A DNA stretch of 64,000 nt from JAMXLO01 sp963696645 (GCA_963696645.1 CAVOKY010000002.1:186001-250000); one strand, 5' to 3'. Shown: positions 1 to 8,974, counted from the first letter of the stretch. Numbers and translations: made by a program. Notes: generated from the letters alone by a model not told the origin.

Positions 1-60
1 TGGTCTCGGTATCTGGCGCCCACCTGCACAAGCAGGCTCTGGGAGGATGAGACGCCAACG
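1..60 (+). ncRNA. possible 3' end of 6S RNA (ssrS)
   Basis: The window opens inside a stretch that is not coding in any convincing frame and lies directly upstream of the 5-formyltetrahydrofolate cyclo-ligase gene. In many proteobacteria the 6S RNA gene sits immediately upstream of this gene and shares its transcript. The visible bases include a short stem (CCTGC/GCAGG at about 30-45) and a GC-rich tail, which would fit the closing part of such an RNA. Only the last 60 bases are in the window, so the call rests on synteny, not on a complete fold. Confidence 0.25.
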
Positions 61-63
61 GCC

Positions 64-636
64 ATGGCGGCTCCGCACTCACCACAGGATCTGAACGAAG
101 CCAAGCGCGCGGTTCGCGAACGCGCTTTGGCGGCGCGCGCGGCATGGGATCCGGCGGTCGGATCGGCGCTGAGCGAGCATGTGCTACGCGCGATGCCGCC
201 GCCGGCGGGCGCCGTGGTTTCAGGGTTCTGGCCGATGGGGCAGGAGATCGACATTTGCCCGTTACTGTTGGCACTTCATGAGCGGGGGCATCCGATCGTA
301 CTGCCGCAAACACCAAAACGCGGCAACCCATTGATCTTTCGACTTTGGCGACCGGGCGATGCGTTGGTTGCCGAACCTTTTGGGACGCTGCGGCCGACCG
401 GAGAGGTCCGCGTGCCGGACTTTCTGCTGGTGCCGTTGCTGGCATTCGATCGGCACGGCTATCGCGTGGGGTATGGTGCGGGGTACTACGATCGTACGCT
501 CGCCGGATTGCCGGGCCGGTTCAGGCTGGGCGTCGCCTATGCCGATCAGGAACTGGACGAAGTGCCCGCCGGTCCTTACGACGCGCGACTGGACGCCGTC
601 GCAACGGAGCGCGGCGTGATCTTCTGTAAGGACTGA
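64..636 (+). CDS. 5-formyltetrahydrofolate cyclo-ligase family protein
   Basis: This 190-residue protein is a member of the 5-formyl-THF cyclo-ligase (MTHFS) family, which uses ATP to convert 5-formyl-THF to 5,10-methenyl-THF in the cytoplasm. The best evidence is the motif VGYGAGYYDRTL at about residues 135-146, which matches the family's glycine-rich GYGGGYYDR phosphate/folate-binding signature. The preceding LLVPLLAFDRHGYR segment is the usual partner of this motif. Length is normal for the family. It is followed after 3 bases by the YmdB-type phosphoesterase, so the two are probably co-transcribed. Synteny with a possible upstream 6S RNA supports the call. Confidence 0.93.
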   Translation: MAAPHSPQDLNEAKRAVRERALAARAAWDPAVGSALSEHVLRAMPPPAGAVVSGFWPMGQEIDICPLLLALHERGHPIVLPQTPKRGNPLIFRLWRPGDALVAEPFGTLRPTGEVRVPDFLLVPLLAFDRHGYRVGYGAGYYDRTLAGLPGRFRLGVAYADQELDEVPAGPYDARLDAVATERGVIFCKD

Positions 637-639
637 CGG

Positions 640-1455
640 ATGCGCATCCTGTTTGTGGGCGATGTGGTCGGGCGCACCGGCCGTGATGCGGTGGCGGCGT
701 CGCTGCCGAAGCTGCGCGAGGCGCTCCGCCTCGACCTTGCAGTGGTCAACGCCGAGAACGCCTCGCACGGGTTCGGGCTGGGGCCCGAGATGGCGACGGC
801 GCTGTTCGCCGCCGGGGCGGACGTGATCACGCTGGGCAACCATGCGTGGGACCGCAAGGAGATCATTCCGTTCATTGCAGAGAATCCGCGGCTGCTGCGA
901 CCGCTGAATTTTCCGCCTGGTACGCCGGGGGGCGGTTCTATCGTGGTGGAGGTGCCGGGGGGCCGCAGGGCGCTGGTGATGCAGGCGATGGGGCGGCTGT
1001 ACATGGACGCGCTGGATTGTCCGTTCCGTGGCACGGCCGAGGCGCTGGCGAAGCACCGGCTGGGCGGCACGGTGGCGGCAATCGTGGTGGACTTCCATGC
1101 TGAGGCGAGCAGCGAAAAGATGGCGTTCGCACATTCGTTCGACGGCCAGGTGTCGCTGGTGGTCGGCACCCATACGCATTGTCCGTCGGCCGATCATCAG
1201 GTGCTGCCGCGCGGCACGGCGTTCCAATCGGACGCCGGCATGTCGGGCGATTACGACAGCGTGATCGGCATGGTGAAGGAGGGCGCTGTGACGCGGTTCT
1301 GGCGCAAGCTGCCGGGTGAGCGGCTGGCTCCGGCGGAAGGCGAGGCGACGGTGTGCGGGGTGTTTGTCGAGACCGACGATGCAACGGGGCTCGCGAGGCG
1401 GATCGAGCCGGTGCGGGTGGGAGGACGGTTGGCGCAGACAATGCCTGCGGCGTAG
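640..1455 (+). CDS. YmdB-family metallophosphoesterase
   Basis: This 271-residue protein belongs to the TIGR00282/YmdB family of calcineurin-like phosphoesterases; characterised members hydrolyse 2',3'-cyclic nucleotides. Metal-ligand motifs are in the expected order: GDVVGRTGRD at the N-terminus, VNAENASHG near residue 38, TLGNHAWD near 66, VDFHAEASSEK near 150 and GTHTHCPSADHQ near 177. The SDAGMSGDYDSVIGM stretch near the C-terminus is also typical of the family. Length is typical. It starts 3 bases after the cyclo-ligase gene, suggesting one transcript. The physiological substrate cannot be read from sequence. Confidence 0.93.
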   Translation: MRILFVGDVVGRTGRDAVAASLPKLREALRLDLAVVNAENASHGFGLGPEMATALFAAGADVITLGNHAWDRKEIIPFIAENPRLLRPLNFPPGTPGGGSIVVEVPGGRRALVMQAMGRLYMDALDCPFRGTAEALAKHRLGGTVAAIVVDFHAEASSEKMAFAHSFDGQVSLVVGTHTHCPSADHQVLPRGTAFQSDAGMSGDYDSVIGMVKEGAVTRFWRKLPGERLAPAEGEATVCGVFVETDDATGLARRIEPVRVGGRLAQTMPAA

Positions 1456-1550
1456 GCACGGTTGGTCACGCAGGGCGCGCGCTGGTGTTTTGAGGCTTTG
1501 CGTCGTCCCATCGCCTGTTCACCGCTAGGATCGCAAGCAAGCAAGGTGAC

Positions 1551-1650
1551 TCAACCGCAGATGCACGCAGATAAGTTCGGTTCCTCGAATGTGGCCTGCG
1601 CTGGTTGTCGCGCATCGTCGCTGGCCTTATCTGCGTGCATCTGCAGTTGA
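1551..1650 (+). repeat. inverted repeat, GCAGATGCACGCAGATAAG type
   Basis: Two 25-base arms at 1551-1575 and 1626-1650 are inverted copies with one mismatch (CCGCAGATG against CTGCAGATG). They enclose a 50-base spacer. The core GCAGATGCACGCAGATAAG itself contains the tandem unit GCAGAT(G/A). The element occupies the gap between the phosphoesterase gene and the TauE/SafE gene and has no coding potential of its own. Similar CGCAGAT-rich intergenic repeats occur in many bacterial genomes; whether this copy is mobile (MITE-like) is not visible from one copy. Confidence 0.8.
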
Positions 1651-1741
1651 ATATACTTACTTTGGTCCACCTTGTGGCCGGTCATGCAGGACGGGCGCGA
1701 CGCGGCATCGTCGCGGCGATGGCAGGCGGCGAACTGTGCCG

Positions 1742-2488
1742 ATGACTGTCACATACTATGTTTTGCTCGGGGCGCTTGTTGCGGGGTTTGTCCAAGGCCT
1801 TTCCGGGTTTGCCTTCGGCTTGGTGGCGATGGCGTTCTGGGTCTGGGCGGTCGTGCCGCAACTCGCCGGTCCACTGGTGGTGTTCGGATCGTTGATCGGG
1901 CAACTGCTGCTGCTCGGATCGTTCCGTCATAGTATCGACGGGCGGCGGCTGTGGCCGTTTGTGCTGGGTGGATGTGCCGGCACGCCAATTGGTGTGTGGA
2001 TGCTGCACTATGTCGATCCGACCGAGTTCAAGCTGGCCGTAGGGCTGCTCCTGGTGGCGTACTGCCCGCTGATGCTGTGCATCGGCACAGTGCCGCGCGT
2101 GTCAGGCGGTGGTCGGCTGGCCGATGGCGGCGTTGGCCTGATCGGTGGGGTGATGGGCGGTCTCGGCGGCCTGAACGGACCGGCCCCAACGTTATGGTGT
2201 TCGCTGCGTGGCTGGAGCCGGGATGAACAGCGCGCGGTGTTCCAGACCTTCAGCCTGTGCATGCAGGCGCTGACGTTGGCGATCTATGCCGCGAGCGGGC
2301 TGATCACGCTGGAGACCGTGCGGTTGTTCGCTGTCGTCGCGCCGGCGATGGTGGTGCCGACATTGATCGGTGTCCGGTTGTACGCTCGGTTCAGCGATGC
2401 CGGGTTTCGCCAGCTCATCCTGGGGTTGCTGAGCATTTCCGGCGTGGTGCTGCTGGCCGCGTCGGTGCCTCATCTGCTGCTGCACTGA
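1742..2488 (+). CDS. TauE/SafE (TSUP) family membrane permease
   Basis: This 248-residue polytopic membrane protein fits the TauE/SafE (TSUP) family, proposed exporters or importers of sulfonates, sulfite or other organic anions. Visible evidence includes about seven to eight hydrophobic segments, a glycine-rich first helix (GFVQGLSGFAFGLVAM) typical of the family's N-terminal repeat, and a second glycine-rich segment (GGVMGGLGGLNGP) typical of the second repeat. The ATG at 1742 is preferred over an upstream ATG at 1589, because the added 51 residues are arginine-rich, overlap the inverted repeat and do not look like protein. No neighbouring sulfur gene identifies the substrate. Confidence 0.85.
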   Translation: MTVTYYVLLGALVAGFVQGLSGFAFGLVAMAFWVWAVVPQLAGPLVVFGSLIGQLLLLGSFRHSIDGRRLWPFVLGGCAGTPIGVWMLHYVDPTEFKLAVGLLLVAYCPLMLCIGTVPRVSGGGRLADGGVGLIGGVMGGLGGLNGPAPTLWCSLRGWSRDEQRAVFQTFSLCMQALTLAIYAASGLITLETVRLFAVVAPAMVVPTLIGVRLYARFSDAGFRQLILGLLSISGVVLLAASVPHLLLH

Positions 2489-2637
2489 GTGGCCGCGTTG
2501 CCGGCTTCAGTCGCCGGGAGCGACCTGTTCGGACGGTCCGGCGAATCCTATCGATCGGGCTGGTTGCGTCCTGTGGTCACTCATTGCCAAACGGATCATT
2601 CTGGCGATCCATTTCGCCATCACCACGGAGCCCTGGC

Positions 2638-2988
2638 ATGTCCATCCGCCGCCTGCAGCCTGAGGGCCGGCTTTCCGGTGCCGTCATCCACGCCAAAACT
2701 GTCTATCTGGCCGGGCAGGTGGCGGACGATGCGTCATTGGATGCCGAGGGGCAGACGACCGATGTGCTGCGGCAGATCGACCTGCTGCTGGCGGAGGCTG
2801 GCACCGACAAGTCGCGCCTGCTGTCCTGTCAGGTGTTCCTTGCCGACATGGCGGATGTGGCGGCAATGAATCGCGCCTGGGATGCCTGGCTGGATCACGG
2901 CAATCCGCCGGCGCGCGCGACCGTGGAGGCGAAACTGGTGGATCCGCGCTGGCGGGTGGAAATCACCGCCATCGCCGCATTGCCGTGA
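2638..2988 (+). CDS. RidA family protein
   Basis: This 116-residue protein fits the RidA/YjgF/UK114 family, whose members deaminate reactive enamine/imine intermediates from PLP-enzyme reactions. It shows the family's usual order: a YLAGQVADD strand near residue 24, a DVLRQIDLLLAEAG helix, SCQVFLADMADVAAMN and the C-terminal PARATVEAKL segment, which contains the conserved arginine that binds the substrate carboxylate in active members. Length is slightly below the common 125-130 residues. The ATG at 2638 gives the expected N-terminus; the longer reading from 2257 overlaps the preceding gene in another frame. The next gene's start overlaps this stop by 4 bases. Confidence 0.9.
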   Translation: MSIRRLQPEGRLSGAVIHAKTVYLAGQVADDASLDAEGQTTDVLRQIDLLLAEAGTDKSRLLSCQVFLADMADVAAMNRAWDAWLDHGNPPARATVEAKLVDPRWRVEITAIAALP

Positions 2989-3981
2989 CCAGGCGGCCGA
3001 TTCGGGTAAGTCCGCGGGAGCGGATCGTTGGCCCTGACCGGCACTGGCTGCGTTCGACCGGCTTCACGCTGGTGTTGGTTGGGTTGGTCGCCGTGGCGGT
3101 CGGCGTCGATTGGACGGCTACGGTTTCGTTGCTGGTGACCAGCGCAGTGGGGTTCGGCTTTTTCTACCTGCTATTCCCCGGTGGCGCGCATTTCGGCATG
3201 ACCGTTGCCAACTTCCTGGCGATCTATGCCTGTCTGTTCGAGTTCTTCCACGTTGCGAATTTTCCCGAGGCGTCCCGCATCGTCACACTGATCGCCGTCG
3301 CCATGCCGGTACTCGGCTTTCTTGCCGGCTGCATGATGCGACGGCGTCAGGTGTATTCGATCATCCATGCGCGCCGGATCCGTGAATTGCGGAGTTTGCC
3401 GAGGCTGTCGCGTTGGCTGCTCGGTGCGTTCGCGGTGGGGGCGGCGTCGTTTGCATTGCCGGAGATGGCGCTTGATCCGCCGGCGCAGGGCATTGCGTTG
3501 CTGGTGGCGATGGCCATCGTCACGCTGTTCGTGATGGCGTCGGTGCGCGACGTAGTCCTGATGATGATCGACGTCGCCATGGTGTTCGAGGGCGTAGCCA
3601 CGCGGCTGGATCGGCTGGTGCGGCCGATGATGGCGTTTGTCACATTTTATGCGCTGCTGGTTGTGGTGTTCGCCTGCCTGTATCGCATCGCCGATCTGAC
3701 GTCTGTAATGCCGCAGTTCGAGCTGCACGCGGTGCCGGCGCGGATCAGCTTCGTCGAATTCGCTGTACTACAGCGTGGCCACTATCACGACGCTCGGGTT
3801 CGGTGACATCACGCCGATATCGTTGCTGGTGCGGGCGCTCACCGGAGTGGAGGTGGTGTCCGGCGTCCTGATGCTGCTGTTTGGCTTCAGCGAGATCATG
3901 CGCAGCGCGGGTCCCGACAGCGAGGCGCGCCCGCGTGGTCGCCATGTGCCGCGGTCGCCGCACGATCCCGATGCTGGATAG
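2985..3981 (+). pseudogene. potassium channel-type membrane protein, frameshifted before the pore
   Basis: The first frame (2985-3806) encodes about 260 residues with several hydrophobic helices. The reading that starts with YYSVATITTLGFGD at 3766 carries a canonical K+ channel selectivity filter (TLGFGD) and a last transmembrane helix, ending at 3981. The two pieces are one gene: skipping a single G near 3762 joins FVEF to LYYSVATITT, the usual pore-helix context of bacterial two-TM-pore channels. As written the protein lacks its filter and would not conduct. The N-terminal part (about six hydrophobic segments) is longer than in simple two-helix channels. The break may be real or a sequence error. 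It starts within the stop of ridA. Confidence 0.8.
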
Positions 3982-4191
3982 CAGCGCGAGCGCTGATTGC
4001 CGTGGTGAGTGAACAGGACTAACGAGCTGTTTTGTTTGCGACCCGGGCAAATTGCCGTTCCCAATAGGTCATCATCATGGTGGGTTCGATCCCGGATCAT
4101 ACTGTGTCTCGGCAATACAGGATTAACCTCGCGTTACGATGCTGGGGTGGATGGTTGTCCTTGGTGCAATCGCAGGTACCGAGGGAATGGG

Positions 4192-6456
4192 ATGACCGCC
4201 GATCGGGGACAATCGTGCGATACTGAGTTCGGCGTGGCGCTGCGCCACCACGAAGCGGGGCGCATCGGTGAGGCGCGGGCACTCTATCGAGACATTCTGG
4301 CGCATGATCCGGCACACGCCGACAGCCTGCATCTGCTCGGCCTGATCACCGCGCAGGACGGCGATCCCGCGACGGGGGCCGGACTGATCGAGCGGGCAAT
4401 AGCCGCCGCGCCCGGGCGGGCGCCGTTCCACAACAACCTGGCACTCGCGTTGCGCTTGCTTGGCCGCGGCGAGGATGCCGTGCGCGAATACCGGATCGCT
4501 GCCACGTTGCGGCCGGAGTCGGCGGAGATCCACAACAACCTGGCCAACATGCTGTGCGAACTGGGCTGTCGCGAGGAGGCGATCGCCCACTATCGCGAAG
4601 CGGCCGAACACGCGCCTGGTACCGCGGAGATCTGGTACAATCTGGCGAACGCCGTATCGGACTGCGACCCGCTTGTTGAAGCGGAAGGCTGCTACCGCCG
4701 CGCCATCGCGCTGGCGCCGGATTACGCCGATGCGCATGCGAATTACGGCCGCTGGCTGCTGGTGCGGGCGCGCTGGTCGGACGCCGAGTCGCGGCTGGCT
4801 GAAGCCACCCGGCTGGCACCGGCACGCGCGGCGAGCTGGAATGATCTCGGCATTGCGTTGCAGGAGCAGGGCGGCGCAGCAGGGGCGAAGGCGTGCTACC
4901 AACGCGCCATCACGCTTGCCCCGGAATTTGCCGGCGCGCACTACAATCTTGGCTGCCTGTTGCTGGGACAGGGGGATGCTGATTCAGCGGCCGCCTGCCA
5001 GCAGGCTGCGGTCGCCGCCGACCCGGAATATGGTGCTGCCCGGCTGGCATTGTGCATGGCTCAGCTACCGGTGCTTTACCACACGGCGGCAGAAATCGCG
5101 GAGCGGCGTGGCCGCTATGCGACGGCGCTCGATGACCTTGTCGCAAACGCGGCGATGCGTGGCGGCGCGCGGTCGCTGGCCGCTGCCATCGGCAGCAGCC
5201 AGCCGTTCTTCCTGCCCTACCAAGGCGAGGACGACCGAGACCTGCAGGCTACCTATGGGCAGTTGGCCTGCCGGGTGCTGGCGGAAACGCAGCCTGCGGC
5301 CGTGCTGGCCGCCGCACCGGAGGCTGGTTCGCACATCCGGATCGGCATCGTCAGCGGGTTCTTCTGCGATCACACAATCTTCCGGCTGTTCCTGGAAGGC
5401 TGGATGACGCAGCTCGATCGCGGACGGTTCGAGGTGATCGGCTTTCACACCGGGCTCGGCAACGATGCGCTGACGGCGCGGTCGGCGGAATGGTGCGATC
5501 GGTTCGTGCGCGGACCGCTGTCGCCTGCGGCGTGGCGGGACACGATCTGCCGCGCGGCGCCGCATGTGCTATTGTACCCGGAGGTCGGCATGGACCCGAT
5601 GGCCGCGCGGCTGGCGGCGCAGCGCCTGGCTCCGGTGCAGTGCGTGACCTGGGGGCAGCCCGAAACCACGGGATTTCCGACCGTCGACTACTTCCTGTCG
5701 AGCGAATTGATGGAGCCGCCGGATGGCGAGGCGCACTATACGGAGAGGTTGGTGCGCCTGCCGCATCTCGGGCTTTGGTATCGACCGGACGACCGATCGG
5801 CGTTGCGGTTGGATCGTGCGGCGTTGGGGCTGCATGAGGACGCGCCGGTGTATTGGTCGGGGCAGGCGCTGTACAAGTATCTGCCGCAGTTCGATGCGGT
5901 CTATCCGCGAATTGCGACGGCAGTGGGCGCTTGCCAGTTCGTCTTCATCGGCTTTGCGAAGAGTGCCGAGGTAACGATGGCGTTTCGGGCTCGGCTCCGC
6001 CGGGCGTTTGCTTCGGCGGGGCTGGATGCGAACTGTTATTGCGTGATGCTGCCGCCGATGTCGCAGGAGCGGTTCATCGCAGCGGCTGGGCTGGCCGACG
6101 TGGTGCTCGACACGCCTGACTGGTCGGGGGGGAAGTCCACGCTGGACTGCCTGGCGCTCGATCCGGCGGTGGTGACGCTGCCGGGGCGTTTCATGCGCGG
6201 ACGCCATACGGGAGCGATCTTGCGGCGCATTGGATGCGAGGCGACGGTTGCAGGGTCAATCGAGGAGTATGTGGCGATCGCCGCACGGTTGGGACGCGAT
6301 GCGGTGTGGCGCGGGAAGGTGCGGCGGGCGGTCGCTTGTGGCAAGACGCGCGCGTATCTGGACGTGGATTATGTGCGGGGGCTGGAGGATTTCCTGGAGG
6401 CGGCGGTGGCGGGAGAGTATCGGCTGCCAGGGTGGGCGGTCAGGGCTCCGCCCTGA
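4192..6456 (+). CDS. TPR protein with O-GlcNAc-transferase-like C-terminal domain
   Basis: This 754-residue protein has two parts. Residues about 10-290 are a run of roughly eight tetratricopeptide repeats, recognisable from recurring A..Y..A....P....... patterns such as AEIHNNLANMLCELG and AGAHYNLGCLLLGQG. Residues about 370-750 resemble the GT41 (SPINDLY/OGT-like) glycosyltransferase domain: IRIGIVSGFFCDHT opens it, then APVQCVTWGQPETTGFPTVD and, near the end, the nucleotide-sugar-binding-like GGKSTLDCLALDPAVVTLPG. Bacterial members are predicted protein or surface-glycan glycosyltransferases. The ATG at 4192 follows a GAGGGA ribosome-binding site; the longer reading from 4009 adds a non-protein-like leader. 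No acceptor or sugar can be assigned. Confidence 0.87.
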   Translation: MTADRGQSCDTEFGVALRHHEAGRIGEARALYRDILAHDPAHADSLHLLGLITAQDGDPATGAGLIERAIAAAPGRAPFHNNLALALRLLGRGEDAVREYRIAATLRPESAEIHNNLANMLCELGCREEAIAHYREAAEHAPGTAEIWYNLANAVSDCDPLVEAEGCYRRAIALAPDYADAHANYGRWLLVRARWSDAESRLAEATRLAPARAASWNDLGIALQEQGGAAGAKACYQRAITLAPEFAGAHYNLGCLLLGQGDADSAAACQQAAVAADPEYGAARLALCMAQLPVLYHTAAEIAERRGRYATALDDLVANAAMRGGARSLAAAIGSSQPFFLPYQGEDDRDLQATYGQLACRVLAETQPAAVLAAAPEAGSHIRIGIVSGFFCDHTIFRLFLEGWMTQLDRGRFEVIGFHTGLGNDALTARSAEWCDRFVRGPLSPAAWRDTICRAAPHVLLYPEVGMDPMAARLAAQRLAPVQCVTWGQPETTGFPTVDYFLSSELMEPPDGEAHYTERLVRLPHLGLWYRPDDRSALRLDRAALGLHEDAPVYWSGQALYKYLPQFDAVYPRIATAVGACQFVFIGFAKSAEVTMAFRARLRRAFASAGLDANCYCVMLPPMSQERFIAAAGLADVVLDTPDWSGGKSTLDCLALDPAVVTLPGRFMRGRHTGAILRRIGCEATVAGSIEEYVAIAARLGRDAVWRGKVRRAVACGKTRAYLDVDYVRGLEDFLEAAVAGEYRLPGWAVRAPP

Positions 6457-6680
6457 AACCCGCCAGAAGGCTTTGCCTCCTGGACCTCCAGCCCTCGGGT
6501 CAAGTGTCCGGGGGCAGGCGCCGGCAGTCGCCTTTGCAATCCGATCGTTTTCGTCCGGTGGGGCGGGGGATAGTTGAGCCTGGCCAACGCCAGGCTCAAC
6601 TATCCCCCGCCCCACCGGACGAAAGTGAAAGGTTCCAAGGGCGTCGCCCTTGGCGGGAGTTCAGAGGGCAACGCCCTCTG
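6441..6680 (+). repeat. array of GC-rich intergenic palindromes with a 36-bp perfect hairpin
   Basis: The gap between the glycosyltransferase-like gene and parE is packed with palindromes. A short stem overlaps the previous stop (CAGGGC TCC GCCCTG, 6441-6455). Next comes an imperfect stem near 6463-6483. The dominant element is a perfect 36-bp inverted repeat, 6549-6584 paired with 6589-6624, around a 4-base loop (CAAC). Two more stems follow at 6635-6653 (CCAAGGGCG/CGCCCTTGG) and 6662-6680 (CAGAGGGC/GCCCTCTG). These resemble the REP/BIME-like palindromes scattered through Acetobacteraceae genomes. They probably end transcription and may separate parE's promoter from upstream reading. Confidence 0.85.
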
Positions 6681-6760
6681 GTGGAGAGCTGGGCGAAGCA
6701 CTTGGTTGCCCAGACTCCCGCGGGACGGCTAGGGTGCGGCTGGACATCAGAGAACACAGC

Positions 6761-8743
6761 ATGAACGATCTGTTCAGTGGCAATCAGAAGGGGTCCGACG
6801 GCTATTCCGCCAAGGATATCGAGGTCCTGGAGGGCCTGGAACCGGTGCGCCGGCGGCCGGGGATGTATATCGGCGGGACCGACGAAACGGCGATGCACCA
6901 TCTGGCCGCGGAGATGGTCGATAATGCGATGGACGAAGCGGTAGCGGGCCATGCCAGCTTCATCGAGGTCACGTTGGAGCCAGACAACTGGCTGACGGTA
7001 CGCGACAACGGCCGCGGCATTCCGGTGGACCCGCATCCGAAATTCAAGAATCTCAGTGCATTGGAAGTAATACTGACGACGTTGCATTCGGGCGGAAAGT
7101 TCGGCGGCAAGGTGTATGCGACGTCGGGCGGGCTGCACGGGGTGGGCAGCTCGGTGGTGAACGCGCTGTCAGCGGTGATGCAGGTGGAGGTGGCGCGGGA
7201 TCGGATCCTGTGGAAGCAGAGCTATGCGCGCGGCAAGCCGACGACGAAACTGATCAACGGCGGGCCGGTGCACAACCGGCGGGGCACGTCGGTGCGATTT
7301 CAACCGGACCCGAAGGTTTTCGGCGGCGCAGCGTTCAGCCCGGCACGGCTGTACCGGCTGTGCCGGTCAAAGGCGTACCTGTTCCGCGGGGTGGAAATCC
7401 GCTGGACGTGCGATCCCTCGCTGGTTCGTGGCACCAAGGACGAAACGCCGGCCGACGCGGTGTTGCATTTTCCTGGCGGGCTGCGCGACAGCCTGCAGGC
7501 GGACGTGGGCGAGCGCGCGCTCGTTCTGGCGCAGTCCTGGGCCGGGGAGGCCGACCTGCCGGCGGGGGCGGATGGCCAGAGCGCGGGGCGGATGGAATGG
7601 GCGGCGTCATGGGTGGAGGAAGGCGAGGGGTTCGTACACTCGTATTGCAACACCATCCCCACCACGCAGGGCGGCACGCATGAGGCGGGGTTCCGCGCCG
7701 CGCTGATGAAGGGGCTGCGAGCCTGGGGCGAGCAACGCGGCAATCGCCGGGTGGCGCAGGTGGTGCCGGACGACGTGCTCGAGCCGATCGCGGCGAAGCT
7801 GTCGGTGTTCCTGCGCGAACCGCAGTTCCAGGGGCAGACCAAGGAGAAGCTGACCAGCACGGAGGCGACGCGGCTGGTGGAGACGGCGTTGCGCGACCGG
7901 TTCGATCACTGGCTGGCGGGTGATCCGACCCAGGCCGACAATCTGCTGGCGTTCGTCGTCGAGCGGGCCGAGGAGCGGCTGCGTCGGCGGGAGGTGAAGG
8001 ATACCGCGCGGAAATCGGCCACGCGGCGGCTGCGGCTACCCGGCAAGCTGACCGACTGCACGCGGGAGAATGCGGCGGAGACCGAAATCTTCCTGGTGGA
8101 GGGCGATTCGGCCGGGGGGTCGGCGAAGCAGGCGCGCAACCGCGAAACCCAGGCGGTGCTGCCGTTGCGCGGCAAGATCCTCAACGTGGCGAGCGCATCG
8201 GCAGACAAGCTGCGGCAGAACCAGGAGCTGAAGGACCTGATCGAGGCACTGGGCTGCGGGGTCGGCGACCGGTTCGACCGGGCGAAGCTGCGCTATGGCC
8301 GCATCATCATCATGACCGATGCGGACGTGGACGGCGCGCACATCGCCTCGCTGCTGATGACGTTCTTCTATCGCGAGCTGCCGGACCTCGTGCGGTACGG
8401 GCACGTGTATCTGGCGCAGCCGCCGCTGTATCGGCTGACGCAGGGGGCGAAGTCGGTCTACGCGATGGATGACGCGGATCGCGAGGTGAAGACGAAGCGG
8501 GAATTCACAGCGGGGGCGAAGGTGGAGGTGAGCCGGTTCAAGGGGCTGGGCGAGATGCCGCCGTCGCAGTTGAAGGAGACCACGATGGATCCGGCGAAGC
8601 GGACGCTGCTGAAGGTAGTGGCGCTGCCGGAGGAGCGGGCGGCAACGGCTGAGTTGGTGGAGAGCTTGATGGGGCGGCGGCCGGAGCTGCGGTTCGCGTT
8701 CATTCAGGAGCGGGCGCGGACGGTGGAGGAGGTGGATGTTTGA
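6761..8743 (+). CDS. parE: DNA topoisomerase IV subunit B
   Basis: This 660-residue protein is the ATPase subunit of topoisomerase IV, which decatenates daughter chromosomes. The GHKL ATPase motifs are intact: RRRPGMYIGGTD near residue 25, EMVDNAMDEA near 50, VRDNGRGIPVD near 80 and GLHGVGSSVVNALS near 125. The TOPRIM domain begins with EIFLVEGDSAGGSAKQ near residue 445 and contains the DADVDGAHI metal-binding motif near 525. GRASP-like gyrase insertions are absent and the length fits ParE rather than GyrB. The ATG at 6761 gives the usual MNDLF N-terminus; upstream ATGs lie in the palindrome array. It appears to be a single-gene transcript. Confidence 0.95.
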   Translation: MNDLFSGNQKGSDGYSAKDIEVLEGLEPVRRRPGMYIGGTDETAMHHLAAEMVDNAMDEAVAGHASFIEVTLEPDNWLTVRDNGRGIPVDPHPKFKNLSALEVILTTLHSGGKFGGKVYATSGGLHGVGSSVVNALSAVMQVEVARDRILWKQSYARGKPTTKLINGGPVHNRRGTSVRFQPDPKVFGGAAFSPARLYRLCRSKAYLFRGVEIRWTCDPSLVRGTKDETPADAVLHFPGGLRDSLQADVGERALVLAQSWAGEADLPAGADGQSAGRMEWAASWVEEGEGFVHSYCNTIPTTQGGTHEAGFRAALMKGLRAWGEQRGNRRVAQVVPDDVLEPIAAKLSVFLREPQFQGQTKEKLTSTEATRLVETALRDRFDHWLAGDPTQADNLLAFVVERAEERLRRREVKDTARKSATRRLRLPGKLTDCTRENAAETEIFLVEGDSAGGSAKQARNRETQAVLPLRGKILNVASASADKLRQNQELKDLIEALGCGVGDRFDRAKLRYGRIIIMTDADVDGAHIASLLMTFFYRELPDLVRYGHVYLAQPPLYRLTQGAKSVYAMDDADREVKTKREFTAGAKVEVSRFKGLGEMPPSQLKETTMDPAKRTLLKVVALPEERAATAELVESLMGRRPELRFAFIQERARTVEEVDV

Positions 8744-8897
8744 GCAGACGCCTACCCGAGCGTCGGGTGATGCTGCCTTGGATGGTTCTGTCATAGAAGG
8801 CGCAGGACCCTTGTGACACGAACGGCCATGACGCCGGCCGGGCGAGGAGGGCCGATCGCGATGACACAAGGGCCGAGCGACGGTATGAAGGGGCTCG

Positions 8898-8974
8898 GCG
8901 CCCTTAGCTCAGTTGGATAGAGCAACAGCCTTCTAAGCTGTGGGTCACTGGTTCGAGTCCAGTAGGGCGCGCCA
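8898..8974 (+). tRNA. tRNA-Arg (UCU anticodon)
   Basis: A complete cloverleaf can be drawn: acceptor stem GCGCCCT (8898-8904) with AGGGCGC (8964-8970), D-arm TAGCTCAGTTGGATAGAGC, anticodon stem ACAGC/GCTGT with loop CTTCTAA (anticodon TCT), and T-arm GGTTCGAGTCC. The discriminator is G, followed by an encoded CCA at 8972-8974. The anticodon UCU reads AGA/AGG arginine codons, which are rare in this GC-rich genome. The gene marks the left edge of the accessory-looking metabolic cluster that begins about 130 bases downstream. Confidence 0.97.

Noticed and set aside
262..1227. Long minus-strand reading of 321 codons opposite the phosphoesterase gene
   Set aside because: It is arginine-, histidine- and proline-rich with no family features, and it lies across two clear plus-strand genes; GC-rich antisense readings of this kind are common.
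8815..8872. Possible terminator stem CCCTTGTG/CACAAGGG after parE
   Set aside because: The arms are 8 bases long and about 50 bases apart with no T-run, so the pairing could be chance.
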